Below, one piece after another: positions 47,300 through 57,600 of a DNA stretch of 64,000 nt. Source of the stretch: Symsagittifera roscoffensis (taxonomy: Eukaryota > Xenacoelomorpha > Acoela > Convolutidae). How positions within the stretch are numbered: the first letter of the stretch is position 1; every line of letters begins with the position of its first letter. Both the position numbers and the translations under genes were made by a program. The notes beneath the pieces were generated by a model, which saw only the letters and a list, made by a program, of their open reading frames with translations, was not told where the DNA came from and searched no databases. The stretch is from NCBI RefSeq assembly GCF_963678635.1, contig NC_087062.1, forward strand, positions 67,875,415 to 67,939,414, written 5' to 3'.

Positions 47300-48080
47300 C
47301 AATTTAGTTTTTTCTAATGTCATTTCTATTAAAATCTTCTGTTTTGGCGTTTGTGATCAGGAGATATTTACTCATTCGAAGCAGAAATGTACGCGGCATT
47401 GACACTATTGTTGAAGTTGTGCTTCATGACAGTTTTTTCCACTTTATCTTGATCAGTTTATCACATGATTTTAACCAGTTAGGGTCATTGATGTCCATGG
47501 ATATCATGCAGTTATTGGTAACGGTGGTCGTACCACGTTTCGCCGCCTCTGCTATGAATTTGGCTTCCGTTGCAGGTTGTCATTATAACACATATATTGG
47601 TTAGTGTTGAAGGTTTATACTTTTCTGCAGAATTCTTCTCGCGTGAAAAACTTTATGCATGTCTAAAATTACTATGAGTTTGCAAATCACCCTCGGAAAG
47701 GTGCCATGAGTGTCTTCTGGTGGTACGTGGCATGCTTTTGTTTTCTCGTGTTTCAGTGTTATTCCCGTTAACTAGCAAAAAATTGCAATGTTTTCTGAGC
47801 AACATCTGAAACTCTTCTAGCATCAAGCTGCGTGTTAAAAATAACCACACAATCTTTGCTAGCATTACGCTCTTGGGCTTTTAGAAGGTCAACCAGTTTT
47901 TTTTTGCTTTTTCCAAAACGTTCAATCCTTTTTGTTGTTTGTCATTTGGGGCTCTTAGTTGTAGAGCCTCGTTTAAAATATCATCTATTTTATTCCCTTA
48001 AATCTTTCTGTACTCACAAATGGCCCAGCTAGCTGGTCACTAATAACGGCTTCCATGGTGTCATCCACAATTGGCTCCAT
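47300..48080 (-). pseudogene. LINE-1 ORF1 remnant
   Basis: A possible ORF1 start is at 48,080 (MEPIVDDTMEAVISDQLAGP), followed by frame-shifted segments: QQKGLNVLEKAKK, then LVDLLKAQERNASKDCVVIF, and TEAKFIAEAAKRGTTTVTNN near 47,540-47,580. I do not recognise an established ORF1 fold. The assignment rests on position 5' of the endonuclease, the same strand and a similar degree of decay. It could instead be an unrelated degraded gene. Confidence 0.5.
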
Positions 48081-48984
48081 CTTGAATAATGACTTTCGAA
48101 AGAATATAATCAAAGCTTTAAGACAAACTTTCTTTAATTCAAAGGTGAGAAGAAATTTTTAAACTTCAGTTTGAATTCTTGCTTTATAGTTGAATGTCAC
48201 CCAACTGTTTCTCGATCTCTGCTCAATCGATTATCAGGCTTTTCGTTGGCAAAAAAAGTATAGATAACCTATTTTTGCAGCAAATTTAGACTATGAAATT
48301 GATTTTTAGTAATTTATCATCAATTTTTTTACATGAAACAATTATCAATTATTTTAATTTATTGTAATCCAATGTTACTTTCAATATCATCTAATATTTT
48401 TTTGGTCAAAAAATCCATGAAAATTGATTATTTTTTGTAAAGATGAAAAACTTAGTCTGGTTTTTGCATATTTCAAAACACCACTACGTCAACCTACCAA
48501 GCCACCCACTACGCCCTCTCGTCCTCCATATTTCATTACAATTGGTTAATATGAATTAAGTTTCTTTCTATAAAATTTTGAAAGCAAGTTGAAAATAATT
48601 GATTATAATAGATTACGAACGGAATTTATTGCTGAGAAAATTGTCATATTAGAATCGATTTTCATTAAGTCTAATCGATTGATTGTTTTCGAATTATAGA
48701 GATACATATTATAAAAAAGCAATAAAAATGACTATTGTCCATGAAACTGAAATGAGGGTTCGACAGAGCCAGTTGCTTTAAAAAAATATATATTAAATTA
48801 AAACACTTTTGTTAGGTCATAAAGTTGCATAAAGTGCAAGATCAGATAAAACAATCAAATTATTGCAGATTGTTCACATCCTGGGTCGAGGTGCTCACTT
48901 TCTGATTCGATTCTCATAGGCGAGCACATATCAATGCTCTACCGAAATAGAATAGTCGACTCAGGTATTTGGGTGGAGCACAAA
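48081..48984. other. AT-rich DNA without a recognisable feature
   Basis: I see no gene or clear repeat between the 5' end of LINE-1 and the start of the GGTCGAGCAC minisatellite. The 48,550-48,720 part is particularly A/T-rich. Confidence 0.5.
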
Positions 48985-51480
48985 TTCAAAACATACCTCC
49001 AAAACGGTCGAAACATACAAAGAGCACAGTCAAAACACAATTCGAGCACGGTCGACCATTGTCGAAATATGCCTCGAGCACGGTCGAAAAATACCAACTG
49101 CCAGGCGGTAATTGGGATTCATAACGAAGTTTTTCTTCAAATATCAACATAGTTTTTTAAACATTTTCGACTCAAATTTTAAACGATGGAAAAAAATAGC
49201 TGATTAATAGATCATCTCTCCAGAGCATTTAAATTACAACTAACTGTAAGCATTTCCTTCTGATAAAAAAGCATCGTAAGATGTTAACCGAAAAGCATAA
49301 ACTGTTACGGTCAATTTCAGATAAATCATTTTATTTGAAGACCGAAGCAAACCCAAACTTGGTTGAGCACGGTCGAAACATATCTTGCTTGAGTCGAGCA
49401 AATCGAATCCGTTTTTTTTCCGTTCGAGCACGGTCGAAACTTATCTTGATTGGGTCGAACAAATTCGAGCACATTTTTTTTGGTCAAGCACTGTCGAAAC
49501 TTTTGTTGCTTGGGTCGAGCACGGTCGAAACTTTTGTTGCTCGGGTCGAGCACGGTCGAGCACGGTCGAGCACAATTTTTTGATCGAGCACGGTCGCAAC
49601 TTATCTTGCTTGGGTCGAGCACATTCGAGCATATTTTGTTTTGGTCAAGCACGGTCAAAACTTTTCTTGCTTGGGTCGAGCACGGTCGAGCTCAATTTTT
49701 TGATCGAGCATGGTCGAAACTTATCTTGCTTGGGTCGAGCAAATTCGAGCACATTTCTTTTGGTCAAGCACGGTCGAAACTTTTGATGCTTGAGTTGAGC
49801 ACGGTCGAAACTTTTGTTGCTCGGGTCGAGCACGGTGGAGCACGGTCGAGCACAGTTTTTTGATCGAGCACGGTCAAAACTTATTTTGCTTGGGTCGAGC
49901 ACATTCGAGCACATTTTTTTTTGGTCAAGCACGGTCAAAACTTTTCTTGCTTGGGTCGAGCACGGTCGAGCACAATTTTTCCGTTCGAGCACGGTCAAAA
50001 TTTATCTTGATTGGGTCGAGCAAATTCGAGCACATTTTTTTTTGGTCAAGCACGGTCGAAACTTTTGTTGCTTGGGTCGAGCACGGTCGAAACTTTTGTT
50101 GCTCGGGTCGAGCACGGTCGAGCACGGTCGAACACAACTTTTTGATCGAGCACGATCGAAACTTATCTTGCTTGGGTCGAGCACATTCGAGCACATTTTG
50201 TTTTGGTCAAGCACGGTCAAAACTTTTCTTGCTTCGTTCGAGCACGGTCGAGCATAATTTTTTGTCCGAGCACAGTCAAAACTTTTGTTGCTTGGGTCGA
50301 GCACGGTCGAAACTTTTGTTGCTCGGGTCGAGCACGGTCGAGCACGGTCGAACACAACTTTCTGATCGAGCACGATCGAAACTTATCTTGCTTGGGTCGA
50401 GCACATTCGAGCACATTTTGTTTTGGTCAAGCACGGTCGAAACTTTTCTTGCTTGGTTCGAGCACGGTCGAAACTTTTGTTGCTCGGGTCGAGCACGGTC
50501 GAGCACGGTCGAGCATGGTCGAGCACGGTCGAGCACGGTCGAGCACGGTCGAGCACGGTCGAGCACGGTCGAGCACAATTTTTTGATCGAGCACGGTCGA
50601 AACTTATCTTGCTTGGATCGAGCACGTTCGAGCACATTTTGTTTTGGTCAAGCACGGTCGAAACTTTTCTTGCTTGGTTCGAGCACGGTCGAAACTTTTG
50701 TTGCTCGGGTCGAGCACGGTCGAGCACGGTCGAGCACGGTCGAGCACGGTCGAGCACGGTCGAGCACAATTTTTTGATCGAGCACGGTCGAAACTTATCT
50801 TGCTTGGATCGAGCACGTTCGAGCTCAATTTTTTGATCGAGCACGGTCGAAACTTATCTTGCTTGGGTCGAGCAAATTCGAGCACATTTTTTTTGGTCAA
50901 GCACGGTCGAAACTTTTGTTGCTTGGGTTGAGCACGGTCGAAACTTTTGTTGCTCGGGTCGAGCACGGTGGAGCACGGTCGAGCACAGTTTTTTTGATCG
51001 AGCACGGTCGAAACTTATCTTGCTTGGGTCGAGCACATTCCAGCACATTTTGTTTTGGTCAAGCACGGTCAAAACTTTTCTTGCTTGGGTCGAGCACGGT
51101 CGAGCACAATTTTTCCGTTCGAGCACGGTCAAAATTTATCTTGATTGTGTCGAGCAAATTCGAGCACATTTTTTTTTGGTCAAGCACGGTCGAAACTTTT
51201 GTTGCTTGGGTCGAGCACGGTCGAAACTTTTGTTGCTCGGGTCGAGCACGGTCGAGCACGGTCGAACACAACTTTTTGATCGAGCACGATCGAAACTTAT
51301 CTTGCTTGGGTCGAGCACATTCGAGCACATTTTGTTTTGGTCAAGCACGGTCAAAATTTTTCTTGCTTAGGTCGAGCACGGTCGAGCACAATTTTTTTGG
51401 TCGAGCACGGTCAAAATATACCAAGTTTCGGACAAAGCGATCGAAACAAACCAATTTTTGTTCGAGACGGTCGAAACATA
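48985..51480 (+). repeat. GGTCGAGCAC / GGTCGAAACTT minisatellite
   Basis: Built from the decamer GGTCGAGCAC alternating with GGTCGAAACTTTTGTTGCTY and related ~31-bp steps. The core (about 49,366-51,416) is homogeneous. The first ~120 bp and last ~100 bp are degenerate and irregular, with GGTCGAAACATA-like units. Pure decamer runs lie at 50,489-50,576 and about 50,707-50,766. Because stop codons are rare in the repeat, several frames stay open on both strands; the longest is 305 codons on plus at 49,860-50,777, with a 10-residue period (STVEHGRARS). I consider these non-coding. Confidence 0.92.
49690..51354 (+). repeat. 1.13-kb higher-order duplication in the minisatellite
   Basis: The segment around 49,690-50,220 is repeated at about 50,824-51,354, offset about 1,134 bp. 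Long identical stretches include the AAATTTATCTTGATTG variant and its flanks. The decamer runs lie between the two copies. Confidence 0.75.
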
Positions 51481-52475
51481 AAGTGAGCGCCTCGACCCTA
51501 AATGGAGGATAATCTCCACTCTAAGGAGATTGTTCACTTAGTCACAATTAATCAAGTTTTAGCATTTTGCATATTGATTAAATGCAGCACTCGGTTCGTA
51601 TAAACAGTATCAACAGTTCGTATTTTACAGCAGCCTGTTTTTTTGAAATTCGGAGATATTGCTTTTGTTGATCAACCAAAGTGAAGGGCGTGTTTCATTC
51701 TAAGAAACCAGACCTTTGCCCGTTCAAACTTCGCATAGTATAAGTTCAGTATTGGCTGAGAAAATTTTTTTAAAACATTTTGTTTCATTCGATTCATCCG
51801 GATAACTCAAAAAAGCACGAAGAAAATCTCATTAGTACACATATGAGGAAATTTTACATTTGGACACAGAGGGGAAGCACACATATAGTTTCAATACAAC
51901 ATACGCATGAATAGTTTTTGTAAAAGAGCAGAAAATTAATGAGACAAGGGCCACTAAAATCTAAAGAAATTGTTGTTTAAAAAATCCAATAAAACGTAAG
52001 CTACAAAAATTTATACATTTATCTCGTATGATGTTCAGTTTCAGGGAAACTTATTAAAAAACATAAGTATTACAGTGGTGCAAGCATGTGAAATTGAAAA
52101 CCGAGCAGAAACTAAGCTGAAAAAACATTGGTAGATGCCAGTATAGTCAAAAACAAAATCATCGTTTCCTAGAAATTTTTGACGTGTTACATATACAAAT
52201 AACAGAAATAAATCAGACTGAGTATCAATTTGATTATAAGAAAATCAAATTAAGTTGATAAAAAGTTAGCAGATAGATAAGAGACCAACACTTGATTTCT
52301 ACCAAGAAGAAAATGCAATTAAAATATATTAATATAACTTGTAAAGTGTATTGAAGCGGCCATTAGTGATCCAGTAGTTTAAATTGAGTTTCCGAAAAGT
52401 GAGCAAGTCAGTAGCTGCTCTTAATGCAAAATTCTTTTAAAAAGGTAGAAATTCCGCTAGTGGCAATTATAAAAA
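51481..52475. other. AT-rich DNA without a recognisable gene
   Basis: No ORF with recognisable motifs and no repeat I could identify. It ends at the left arm of an inverted repeat. Confidence 0.5.
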
Positions 52476-52680
52476 TTTCAGTTTTTTAAAACGTCGTTCT
52501 ATATTTGGAAAAATTCAACGCTGTATCAAAATCAGCTCCAAATTTATGAATCATCCCAAATTTTCCAAAACCTACAATGTCAAGGCAAATCTACTTTTTG
52601 CCTTGAAACGAAGCGCAATGAGGCGAAAATTCTATAATAAAGGCGAATAATAAAGAAAACTACTAAACGAAAACAAATTT
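52476..52680 (+). repeat. inverted repeat, left arm
   Basis: About 160-200 bp containing CAAGGCAAATCTACTTTTTG and AACGAAGCGCAATGAGGCGAA. Its reverse complement, with scattered differences, is at 54,150-54,350. The arms are separated by about 1.5 kb that includes two HINE copies and a tRNA-like sequence. Confidence 0.75.
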
Positions 52681-52863
52681 ATCAAGATAGAAAAAACAAA
52701 TCAGAGTTTACACAAAGACTTACAATTTACAGTGAGACAAATTACAAATCTTACAAATTACAGGAACAATTGAAGTTATAGTTACAACTGTTTAAATCAG
52801 AAGAAAAAGGATTCTTTGATATGAGAAAAAATATGTCATGCTTTGGAGAGTGAAGCCAATAAA

Positions 52864-53398
52864 AACAAGACTGCTCGTATCAGGGCAAAGCCCTGAATGT
52901 TCCGACTGCCTTTTAAGGGTTTATGGAGCAGTAATAGCATCAAAAAATTAAATGTAATAAAATAAAATGAAAAAAAAAAATTTTTCTTAAATTTGAAATT
53001 TTTTATGAAAATCATCCCCCCGCACGCCATATAAAGTACAAAAGGATAGATTTCGCTCCTTGTAACAAATCATTTATATCAAATAAGCTTCTTTCAACCA
53101 ATTTGGATCGATTTTAAGACGGATTAACTCTCCGCTTACGCGTTAAAAGCGCGAAATATATCGCGCGTTAATTGTCCCAAATTGGCCAAAATGGCAATCT
53201 TTAAACCCCCATAACTTTACGAAAAATTATCACAGGTGAAATATCTTTTCAAAGTTGAGCTCAGGACAACAATAGTTTTCGAATGATACAAAAAAAAATT
53301 GTCAAAAATGGCTAGTTTAAAAGTCGAAATTTGTCTGAAGAAAAAAAACCCACCCCGAGCACAAATATTCCGTTACTTTCGTATAGAAAGTCGGAACA
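52864..53398 (-). mobile_element. HINE-like element, copy 9 (minus strand)
   Basis: Full-length copy in reverse orientation: AACAAGACTGCTCGTATCAGGGC at the left and GTCGGAACAAC at the right. The 3' hairpin is TCAGGGC-AAA-GCCCTGA as read on plus. It belongs to the same sub-variant as copies 1 and 2 (CTCCGCTTACGCGTTAA), not to the copy 4/6/8 group. Confidence 0.75.
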
Positions 53399-53546
53399 AC
53401 AAGATTGCTCGTATCAGGGCGAAGCCCTGAATGTTCAGATTGCCTTTTAAGGTTTATTGAGCAGCAGTAATAACATTTAAAAAATTAAATGATTTAAATT
53501 AAAATTTGAAATTTTTTATGAAAACCATCTCCCCACATGCCATATA
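53399..53546 (-). mobile_element. HINE-like element, copy 10 (minus strand, 3' part only)
   Basis: The 3'-terminal ~148 bp of the element, directly abutting the 5' end of copy 9. Read on minus, the junction is AATCTTGTT joined to GTTCCGAC, the same head-to-tail arrangement as copies 3 and 4. It is truncated inside the element next to CATGCCATATAA. Confidence 0.72.
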
Positions 53547-53616
53547 ACCAAATAATTACCATTTGAAGCCCTAAATTTGGTTAAATTTCTGAAACTCTGG
53601 TTCGTCAAAGTAGCTG

Positions 53617-53752
53617 GCTCGTGCAATTCATCTTTTCGTTCTATTTTACTTACAACAAGGTCTTCAGCAAATTCTTTCATTGTAAAACTAGATCATTTTC
53701 CTCTGGCTGCCTGTGCAGGGGATGATTTGGAGCTTAACCTTGACGAGTTTGT
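53617..53752. repeat. direct repeat D, copy 1
   Basis: A 136-bp segment starting GCTCGTGCAATTCATC and ending GACGAGTTTGT, repeated with about 90% identity at 54,892-55,026. Both copies are open on plus (TRSSANSFIVKLDHF). On minus both have CCCCTGCACAG, a good 3' splice site, followed by an ATG frame (MKEFAEDLV, then SKIE). Exon fragment and repeat element are both possible; I cannot choose. Confidence 0.6.
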
Positions 53753-53777
53753 CGAGGTCAATTTAAAGAAAATCCCT

Positions 53778-54150
53778 GCATTTTTAAACGTTTCAAAAAG
53801 AGTTTCTGACCGGAAATTAGTTTAGATGTAAAGTATTTCAGGTCAGAAATGAAATTTTTTCTCGAATCGGGTTTGTGTTGTTTTGCTAAACCTAGCAATC
53901 TACCTGTAGCATAGTGGTTAGCATAACAGCCTAGAAACTGAAGGTCAGTGCATCGAGACCCACCAGAAGACTTTTTCTTGCTAGAAATAGCCTAGTTTTA
54001 GCTAATTTCTGATCAGATTTAAGATGAGAAATAAACAATTTATAGAAAATCACTGCATTTTTAAACATTTCAAAAAGAGCTTCTGACCGGAAATTAGTTT
54101 AGATGTAAAGTATTTCAGGTCGGAAAAGAAGAATTTTCACAAATCGGGTT
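53778..54150 (+). repeat. 275-bp spaced direct repeat flanking a tRNA-like sequence
   Basis: About 95 bp (CATTTTTAAACGTTTCAAAA, then TCTGACCGGAAATTAGTTTA, TTTCAGGTC and CGGGTTT) occurs at 53,778-53,875 and 54,053-54,150. The tRNA-like sequence lies in the interval. This could be a partial tandem duplication of a tRNA-headed SINE and its body. Confidence 0.65.
53902..53967 (+). pseudogene. tRNA-like sequence (SINE head candidate)
   Basis: The internal promoter A box TAGCATAGTGG (53,907-53,917) matches the TRGCNNAGYNGG consensus fully, and GCATCGAGACC (about 53,950-53,960) is a degenerate B box at about the right distance. I cannot pair a good acceptor stem, so this is not a functional tRNA. 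The boxes suggest RNA polymerase III ancestry. Confidence 0.5.
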
Positions 54151-54350
54151 TGCAAATTTGTTTTTGTTTCATAATTTGGTTTTCAACAAATAGACTTATT
54201 CGCCTCATTGCGCTTCGTTTCAAGGCAAAAAATAGATTTGCCTTGACATTGTGGGTTTTGGAAGTTTTGGATTGATTCATAAATTTGGAGCTTATTTTGA
54301 AAAAGCGTTGAATGTTTCCAAATGTAGAATGACGTTTTGAAAAACTGAAA
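54150..54350 (-). repeat. inverted repeat, right arm
   Basis: Reverse complement of the arm at 52,476-52,680, recognisable by TTCGCCTCATTGCGCTTCG and CCTTGACATTGTGGG. The outer flanks of the two arms do not match, so this is either two opposite copies of a short dispersed repeat or the remains of a foldback element. Confidence 0.75.
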
Positions 54351-54891
54351 CTTTTGTGCACGTCTCCAGAAAACGTTTCGCTTTGTTTCCACCTTGTTTG
54401 TATTTCTTTTGCCTTTCTCGTATATTTCAAAAAGAAACTAAAATTGAACTTAGAGATACCTTAGAGATAAAAATGAACTTATAGATAATGATTGCATTAC
54501 TTTTCTCTTGCGTCGAGAGTCATAGAGTTGTGAATACCATTAAGTTACTTTGGGGTTCTTGCGCCATAAAACATAGTCCCTATTATAGCGATTAGTATTA
54601 GGTCTTTTGAACTCTCCAACACGTGGATGTCAAACTTGTTTTCTGTGTCTGAAATGTCCTAATCGGTTTTATCTTAGTCTAAACACTGTTCATACGGATT
54701 AGATGCTGATGAGGGTGCCGACTCAGGTGTTGCTGCATGGTTGATGAATAATCCCGGGTTTCCTGTACCAAAGTCTTGTACACGACATAATTATCGATTC
54801 TATTCATTTCTTTTATTGTTCATGGTATGTCCAAGCTAGACTTTTCTTTTTTTGTTCATGGGCCTGTCCAATTTAGACTTTTATTTTAGAT

Positions 54892-55026
54892 GCTCGTGCA
54901 ATTCATCTTTTTGTTCTATTTTACTTGCAACAAGGTCTTCAGCAAATTCTTTCATTGTAAAACTAGATCATTTTTCTCTGGCTGCCTGTGCAGGGGATGA
55001 TTTGGAGGTTGACCTTGACGAGTTTG
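54892..55026. repeat. direct repeat D, copy 2
   Basis: Second copy of 53,617-53,752. The differences scatter across codon positions in both reading directions, which gives no sign of coding constraint by eye. Confidence 0.6.
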
Positions 55027-55278
55027 TTCTCGGTAAGGGATCCAGTATAACCGAGGCTAATAGTTCTAAGATCAATTTTGAATTCACGTTATACTTTACC
55101 TTAGCGCTCATTATGAAGTGTTTTGTGGTTATTAAGTGACCATACTTTGTTGAATAACCAATTATTTGAGTTGCCAGTAGCCATTAACAGCGGTATTCCT
55201 AAGTCTGAGTAGTTCTTCTGGCTTAGAAATCATACTGGCTGCGACGAAAAATCTTCAAGTTCAGCACTGAAGGCACTT

Positions 55279-55800
55279 TCAAAGTTTTAAATTGTGTTTC
55301 CTAGGCCTTGCTCTATCTATCATATGTGAACTTTTCCGGTATAGAGTTAAATATAGAAAAGTATTTCTCTGTCTTTTATTTTCCGACGCCCATGAGAAAA
55401 TCGTTTTTTCCTTTATTAACTCTATACCAGTGGATGACTGGAGCATCACGCTGGTCGACGCTCTGCACCGATAACAACCGAGTTTTTGTGTCTGCGTTGA
55501 CACGAAATCAACACGATTGCAGTATCTGCTGATTTCAAACGAGGTTAATGACGATTTTAATGCATTTGCTTTATTTGGTATATTCGAGGTTTTTGGAACA
55601 TTTTTTGAGGCTTTTGAGCGCTCATTTTCGAATCCAGCACCACCATAAAGGAAGGTTCTCCCAAGTAGTTTTTTTCCCGGAATTAAAATTACTACGTTGA
55701 GTATCAAAAATAAAAACACAGACGCAGCTGAGCAACGCATCACTCGTGAAAATACAAAAATAGCATCACAAATATCTGAAAGGGAATCCGGCGAAAGCAA
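55279..55800 (-). CDS. hypothetical single-pass membrane protein exon
   Basis: A 173-codon minus-strand ORF, one of the longer non-repetitive ones here. Residues about 24-40 (SAASVFLFLILNVVILI) form a likely transmembrane or signal-anchor segment after a ~23-residue N-terminus. This is followed by a Lys/Ser/Asn-rich stretch and a Cys-containing segment (EISRYCNRVDF, LGCYRCRAS). That layout would suit a type II membrane protein, but I recognise no family. A possible splice donor, GTATAGAGT, lies in the inverted-repeat element at 55,338-55,428 inside the ORF, so coding may stop near 55,428. No downstream exon is identified. Confidence 0.3.
   Translation of the reverse strand: MLSPDSLSDICDAIFVFSRVMRCSAASVFLFLILNVVILIPGKKLLGRTFLYGGAGFENERSKASKNVPKTSNIPNKANALKSSLTSFEISRYCNRVDFVSTQTQKLGCYRCRASTSVMLQSSTGIELIKEKTIFSWASENKRQRNTFLYLTLYRKSSHMIDRARPRKHNLKL
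55338..55428. repeat. 91-bp element with perfect 13-bp terminal inverted repeats
   Basis: GGTATAGAGTTAA (55,338-55,350) and TTAACTCTATACC (55,416-55,428) are exact reverse complements. No clear target-site duplication flanks them. The size and ends suggest a tiny MITE or an intron-like element; only the inverted repeat itself is directly seen. Confidence 0.6.
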
Positions 55801-56504
55801 ATGAGTTGAAAAAAAAATTGAAGTTTCGACAAAAATATCATCAAGAAAATTTTTTTACCTTTCCCTCGAATGAAGTTCAGTTGAGGACCGCATAGGAAGA
55901 AACAAGTTTACCAATTAAAAAAACTTTGACACAAAATTCAAAAAGCGGTAACAGAGCAGGCAATACTTCGGTACAAGCCCGCCGTTGCGTCGGAAAAATA
56001 GTAACTTGATTCAGAGCAAAAACCCATTGAAAAAACTTTTTGCTCATCAAACAACCTATCAACTCAAGTGCAAACTCTGATTTGACAGTTTATATTTAGT
56101 GTAATCCTCCTACTCCCTCCACTTAATCGATTTTAAAATTGGTTTTTCAGAAATTAACCTCGAGGGAAAAATAAATTGATTAGTCAAAAAAATCGATAAA
56201 TACAGTTTATGATTATTATACTACAATATTAGCAGAATAAATTAGATATTCGGTATCGAAAAATTTTTCAGCAAAATACTCAGCGCGATCGTTTGAAATG
56301 AATATTTTATGCGGAAATAATTTTCAAAAAATAATATTTGCCTGGGGAGGACATTCTACGGTAGGTCACCACGGTAAGTTTAAAACTTTCAAACGAGACA
56401 CGAGGAATTCAAAGAACACTCAATTTGTATCGCATCGCTGCGCTAACATTCGACTGAGCTATTTTGTTGTTGTGAAAAACGCATTCAACACATAGCGGCG
56501 GAAA

Positions 56505-57284
56505 TGAAGATCAATATATTGTTTCAAAACATTGAATTCGCAAATGCTGATCAATCAAAGAAAGAGATTCTGAAAAATTTTCTTGAAGATCTCCGAAATA
56601 AAGACAAAAAAAATCGGGAAACAAAGTTGGGAAATCGTGATAATGAAGAGTGAACTAACAGACAAAGAACTGCGTATATTAAAACATGAAGTATATATCA
56701 AATTACTGGTTTGTTATTGAAAATTCTGAATTGATCCTGGATAACCTCAGGAAAAGTATATGCAAGTTGTTCCTGCAAAAGTTTGAGTATAAAGTTGTTC
56801 CGGCGTATATAAAATCTTGTCAAACCTCTCAACAAGGGCAATAGAGAGGATAACCTATATCATCGTCGGGTGATCGAAAGGAAAGCAATGCGAAGCCCAT
56901 TTTTGCAAGGAATGTCTCATAAAAGGTGATGCTGAGCTACAAAATGTTGCCTATGAGAGAACATACCTTACAAAAACTCACAGTTTGTGACTTAAAGCTT
57001 TCTGCCAAAATGAGGATGGCTCCCAAACTTCAATTCTCGTGCAAAATCAAAGAACTCTCAAAATCTACAATCCCGAGCGATCAAGAGAAAGAATAAGGCA
57101 GTGTCCTCATTCAAAATTGGTAACAGTGGACGAGAAGTATTTTAAGGTTGCAACCGGGTTTTTATTAACCGTCCGAGGGATGCAGCTGGCGAAAGAAGAG
57201 CACAGCTTCTAGAAGCTGAGCTATCTAGAATTCACCAAAAAGTTAATTATACCCCAACCTGTTCTTTAAATAATATCAATGAGT
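56505..57284 (+). pseudogene. LINE-3 ORF1 remnant
   Basis: Plus-strand frame-shifted remnants. They begin MKINILFQNIEFANADQSKK, with KEILKNFLEDLRNKDKK following, continue through a Cys/His cluster (CEAHFCKECLIKGDAEL, near 56,890-56,940), and end with GCNRVFINRPRDAAGERRAQ and a Leu/Glu-rich tail to a stop at 57,284. The VFINRPRD segment followed by a coiled tail resembles ORF1 proteins of CR1/jockey-like LINEs, which bind the element RNA. Position directly upstream of an endonuclease remnant supports this. Confidence 0.55.
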
Positions 57285-57316
57285 GAAAGAGACCCATGAA
57301 AGCTGGAATATAGATC

Positions 57317-57600
57317 TTGGAAAATAGATCCTTGAATACAGATCTTGAATATAGATCTTTAAGATGCCACTACCTAAAACTGCAGGCTTATATCAGTACT
57401 TTGAAGGTTTTACCGTCTCTAATTGCATTAAGTGAGATATGGCTGTGCGAAAGCGACAATACATATTGTTGTTTTCTTGATACTTACTGGCATTCCGTTG
57501 TTAACAACAGAGAATCTATTGCTTGATTAGTTGCCATATATGAGGAAAAAAGTAGCCCTAAATTGGTCAAAAATTGACAGAGGAAAAAAGGTAAAGCTAA
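57317..57600 (+). pseudogene. LINE-3 endonuclease domain remnant
   Basis: Reads ENRSLNTDLEYRSL, then LKLQAYISTLKVLPSLIALSEIWL, then NNRESIA, a stop and LVAIYE. This is the N-terminal part of an apurinic-type LINE endonuclease (NIRSL, LKLQAYISSL, ISETWL, GGGVAIY in intact relatives). The catalytic Glu of SEIWL is kept. The later GDFN and SDH motifs are not found downstream, so the element is truncated or too decayed to follow. Confidence 0.75.

Larger units (their letters stand above)
43290..48080 (-). mobile_element. LINE-1: degenerate jockey/CR1/L2-like non-LTR retrotransposon
   Basis: Complete layout, ORF1 then endonuclease then linker then reverse transcriptase, over about 4.8 kb including an ~850-bp nested LINE fragment. 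Multiple frameshifts and stops make it inactive. No target-site duplication or 3' tail could be recognised. Confidence 0.8.

Noticed and set aside
49240-51512. Overlapping ORFs on both strands in the GGTCGAGCAC minisatellite as a repeat-protein gene
   Set aside because: Several frames on both strands are open at once and the peptides are simple translations of a decamer; no start context or flanking coding sequence.
54137-54430. 97-codon minus-strand ORF MKYTRKAKEIQTRW… as a gene
   Set aside because: Most of it lies in the right arm of the inverted repeat whose partner at 52.5 kb is not open in the matching frame; repeat-derived.
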